From Chloroflexota bacterium (lineage in GTDB: Bacteria > Chloroflexota > Ktedonobacteria > Ktedonobacterales > Ktedonobacteraceae): a DNA stretch of 5,840 nucleotides. The stretch's first letter is position 1, and each line of letters begins with the position of its first letter. A program made the position numbers and the translations under genes. Below are positions 4,608 to 5,840 of this stretch, piece after piece. Where the stretch lies: contig DAHVFL010000312.1 in NCBI GenBank assembly GCA_027316975.1, forward strand, positions 1 through 5,840. The letters run 5' to 3'. The notes beneath the pieces are model-generated. The model saw nothing but the letters and a program-made list of their open reading frames with translations, was not told where the DNA came from and ran no database searches.

Positions 4608-5840
4608 CTACAATCCCTGCTCTCGCCCTGGTACCATCGTAATTGGCGACGTTCCAGGCACAACTTCCGGGGTTTGCGGACGCTGAACGTACTGGAACAC
4701 GTCCAGCGCGGCCACCGCTTGCACCTGCGCGTGCATCCACATCGCGCCTTGACGCATCGCGCTGCTCACCGGATCAATCTGACCAGAGTATGCGTAGTTG
4801 GCCTGCTGTACCATATCGTTGAGCAGCGCGAGGGCTGCAGGCTGCATCAATTGCGCGTTCGTCATAACGACAAATTGCCGGGCATCGTTACGCAGCTTTT
4901 GCAGCCATTGTTGCGCGTTACTCATGGCATCTATAATCTGCGCGGCTTGCTGGCGCGCTGCCAGCGTCGAACCGGGCGCGTTTATCAGCCCGTTGAGATG
5001 ACGTACAATGTGCGCGATATAGCCAGGCGGTGTCTGGTTGCCGCTCTGTGTGTTGATTAACCCGACGCTGGCATTACGCGGCGTACCGGGCAGCGACAGA
5101 CCGGGTGGTAAATCCTGCGCAACAAATGACAGGCCATCAAGATAAGCCAGCGCGCGTAGTACCTGGCGAACCGCGAAGCCTGTATCTCGCACCTCATCCC
5201 AGCGATCGCGCGCGCTGACCGTCCATTCAAGCAGCTTATTTGTGTTGCGATAAAACCAGTTGCACAACCCGCCGGGCAATTCCAGCGAGTTTAAGAACGG
5301 ATCAGACGAGAGCAAATGGCGCAGGTGGTCAAGGTAGCTAAAGTGATTCGCGTCTCGCGGGTTGGGCGTCTGCGGAATTTCTCCATAGTAGCGCCAGGCA
5401 TTATAGCCCGGCGAGGGCGACACTGGCGTAATTGTCGCGCTCTCCTCCGTCACAAGAAAACGGCTGGTGATATCCAGCAGGTTGGTATGCTGAGCATCTC
5501 CCGTATAGAGCAAGCGAGCGTTGCCCGCAACAAGCGTCAATTTACCCAGCAAGATCACTATCGAGTCACCCCCATTCTGGTCGCCGAGCAGCCAGGCATA
5601 CAAACTATTACCGGGCGCGGGCGGCTGGATACCACGCATATCCAGTGTTACTTCATCATTCATCCCCACGTTGCTAGTTTCGCTGACCTGCTCGCTGCTC
5701 AAGAAGTTGACCCGGCCCACAATTTTCGGCGAAGCAACCACCGCGCTGGCCTGGGTAGTTCCACGAACATAGAAAACGAAATAACCCAGAGCGCCGCCTC
5801 CCAGCACAATGAGCGATAGAACCACCAGAGTTACCAATAC
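4608..5840 (-). CDS. Membrane-anchored protein with RskA-like (anti-sigma-K) domain fused to a helical domain; 5' partial
   Basis: The reading frame is open to the window edge, so the N-terminus is missing. TTG at 5837 is only the first start-like codon in view and lies inside the hydrophobic segment. Numbering from there: membrane helix 1-24, then an extracytoplasmic domain at about 35-155. It has the RskA/anti-sigma-K pattern: a VTLDMRGIQPPAPGNSLYAWLL stretch (63-84), LGKLTL (97-102), and a late ATITPVSPSP (134-143) where the family has its VTxEP...P end. Residues 165-385 are mainly helical, with WFYRNTNKLLEWTVSARDRW (194-213), PPGYIAHIVRHLNGL (270-284) and ALLNDMVQQANYAYSGQIDP (337-356). 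I do not recognise that domain. The last 25 residues are Pro/Gly-rich. Anti-sigma factors sequester a sigma factor with a cytoplasmic N-terminal domain, which here would lie beyond the window. Anti-sigma activity is therefore unproven, and RskA-like domains also occur in other membrane proteins. Stop TAG is at 4608-4610. Confidence 0.8.
   Translation of the reverse strand, partial: VLVTLVVLSLIVLGGGALGYFVFYVRGTTQASAVVASPKIVGRVNFLSSEQVSETSNVGMNDEVTLDMRGIQPPAPGNSLYAWLLGDQNGGDSIVILLGKLTLVAGNARLLYTGDAQHTNLLDITSRFLVTEESATITPVSPSPGYNAWRYYGEIPQTPNPRDANHFSYLDHLRHLLSSDPFLNSLELPGGLCNWFYRNTNKLLEWTVSARDRWDEVRDTGFAVRQVLRALAYLDGLSFVAQDLPPGLSLPGTPRNASVGLINTQSGNQTPPGYIAHIVRHLNGLINAPGSTLAARQQAAQIIDAMSNAQQWLQKLRNDARQFVVMTNAQLMQPAALALLNDMVQQANYAYSGQIDPVSSAMRQGAMWMHAQVQAVAALDVFQYVQRPQTPEVVPGTSPITMVPGREQGL

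Noticed and set aside
4545..5060. Plus-strand reading frame of 171 codons opposite the RskA-like gene
   Set aside because: It starts in the inner repeat of copy 2, its product is a His/Arg-rich shadow, and the opposite strand encodes a protein with coherent domains.

Overview
This window most likely comes from a free-living, moderately GC-rich Chloroflexota bacterium, probably of the Ktedonobacteria type. That is an inference. It rests on three things: proteins with a single membrane anchor followed by secreted concanavalin-A-like or RskA-like domains, long low-complexity linkers, and a palindromic repeat (reading V-I-L-S-A-A-K-D-L when translated) that I associate with such genomes. No rRNA, tRNA, integrase or transposase gene is visible, so the taxonomic call is not independently anchored.

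Layout. A single plus-strand gene (139-1866) encodes a ten-helix membrane protein. It has a sensor region like those found in front of GGDEF proteins, followed by a coiled coil, one clear and one degenerate HAMP-like segment, and a proline-rich tail, but no catalytic output domain. A strong intrinsic terminator (1910-1953) lies in the 95-bp convergent gap.

The rest is a minus-strand row of three genes, in transcription order: a 5'-truncated membrane-anchored protein with an RskA-like (anti-sigma-K) extracytoplasmic domain fused to an unrecognised helical domain (4608-5840); a secreted or membrane-tethered concanavalin-A-like fold protein (3598-4413); and a PP2C-type Ser/Thr protein phosphatase with two N-terminal membrane helices (1962-3356).

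Both gaps in the minus-strand row are filled by related, nested palindromic elements, at 3375-3570 and 4463-4595. Each has an inner near-perfect inverted repeat (about 28-36 bp arms) set inside an outer inverted repeat that starts with TACCAGGGCG. The first is nearly intact and could fold over its whole length. The second looks internally deleted on its left side. No transposase is present, so these look like non-autonomous (MITE- or REP-like) elements.

The genes together suggest envelope sensing and signalling: a phosphatase that would reverse Ser/Thr kinase signalling, an anti-sigma-like membrane protein, a surface domain protein and a HAMP-bearing membrane sensor. Operon membership and functional linkage are inference. 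I found no convincing new defence, toxin or mobile system. The least explained items are the composite repeat and the output-less HAMP protein.
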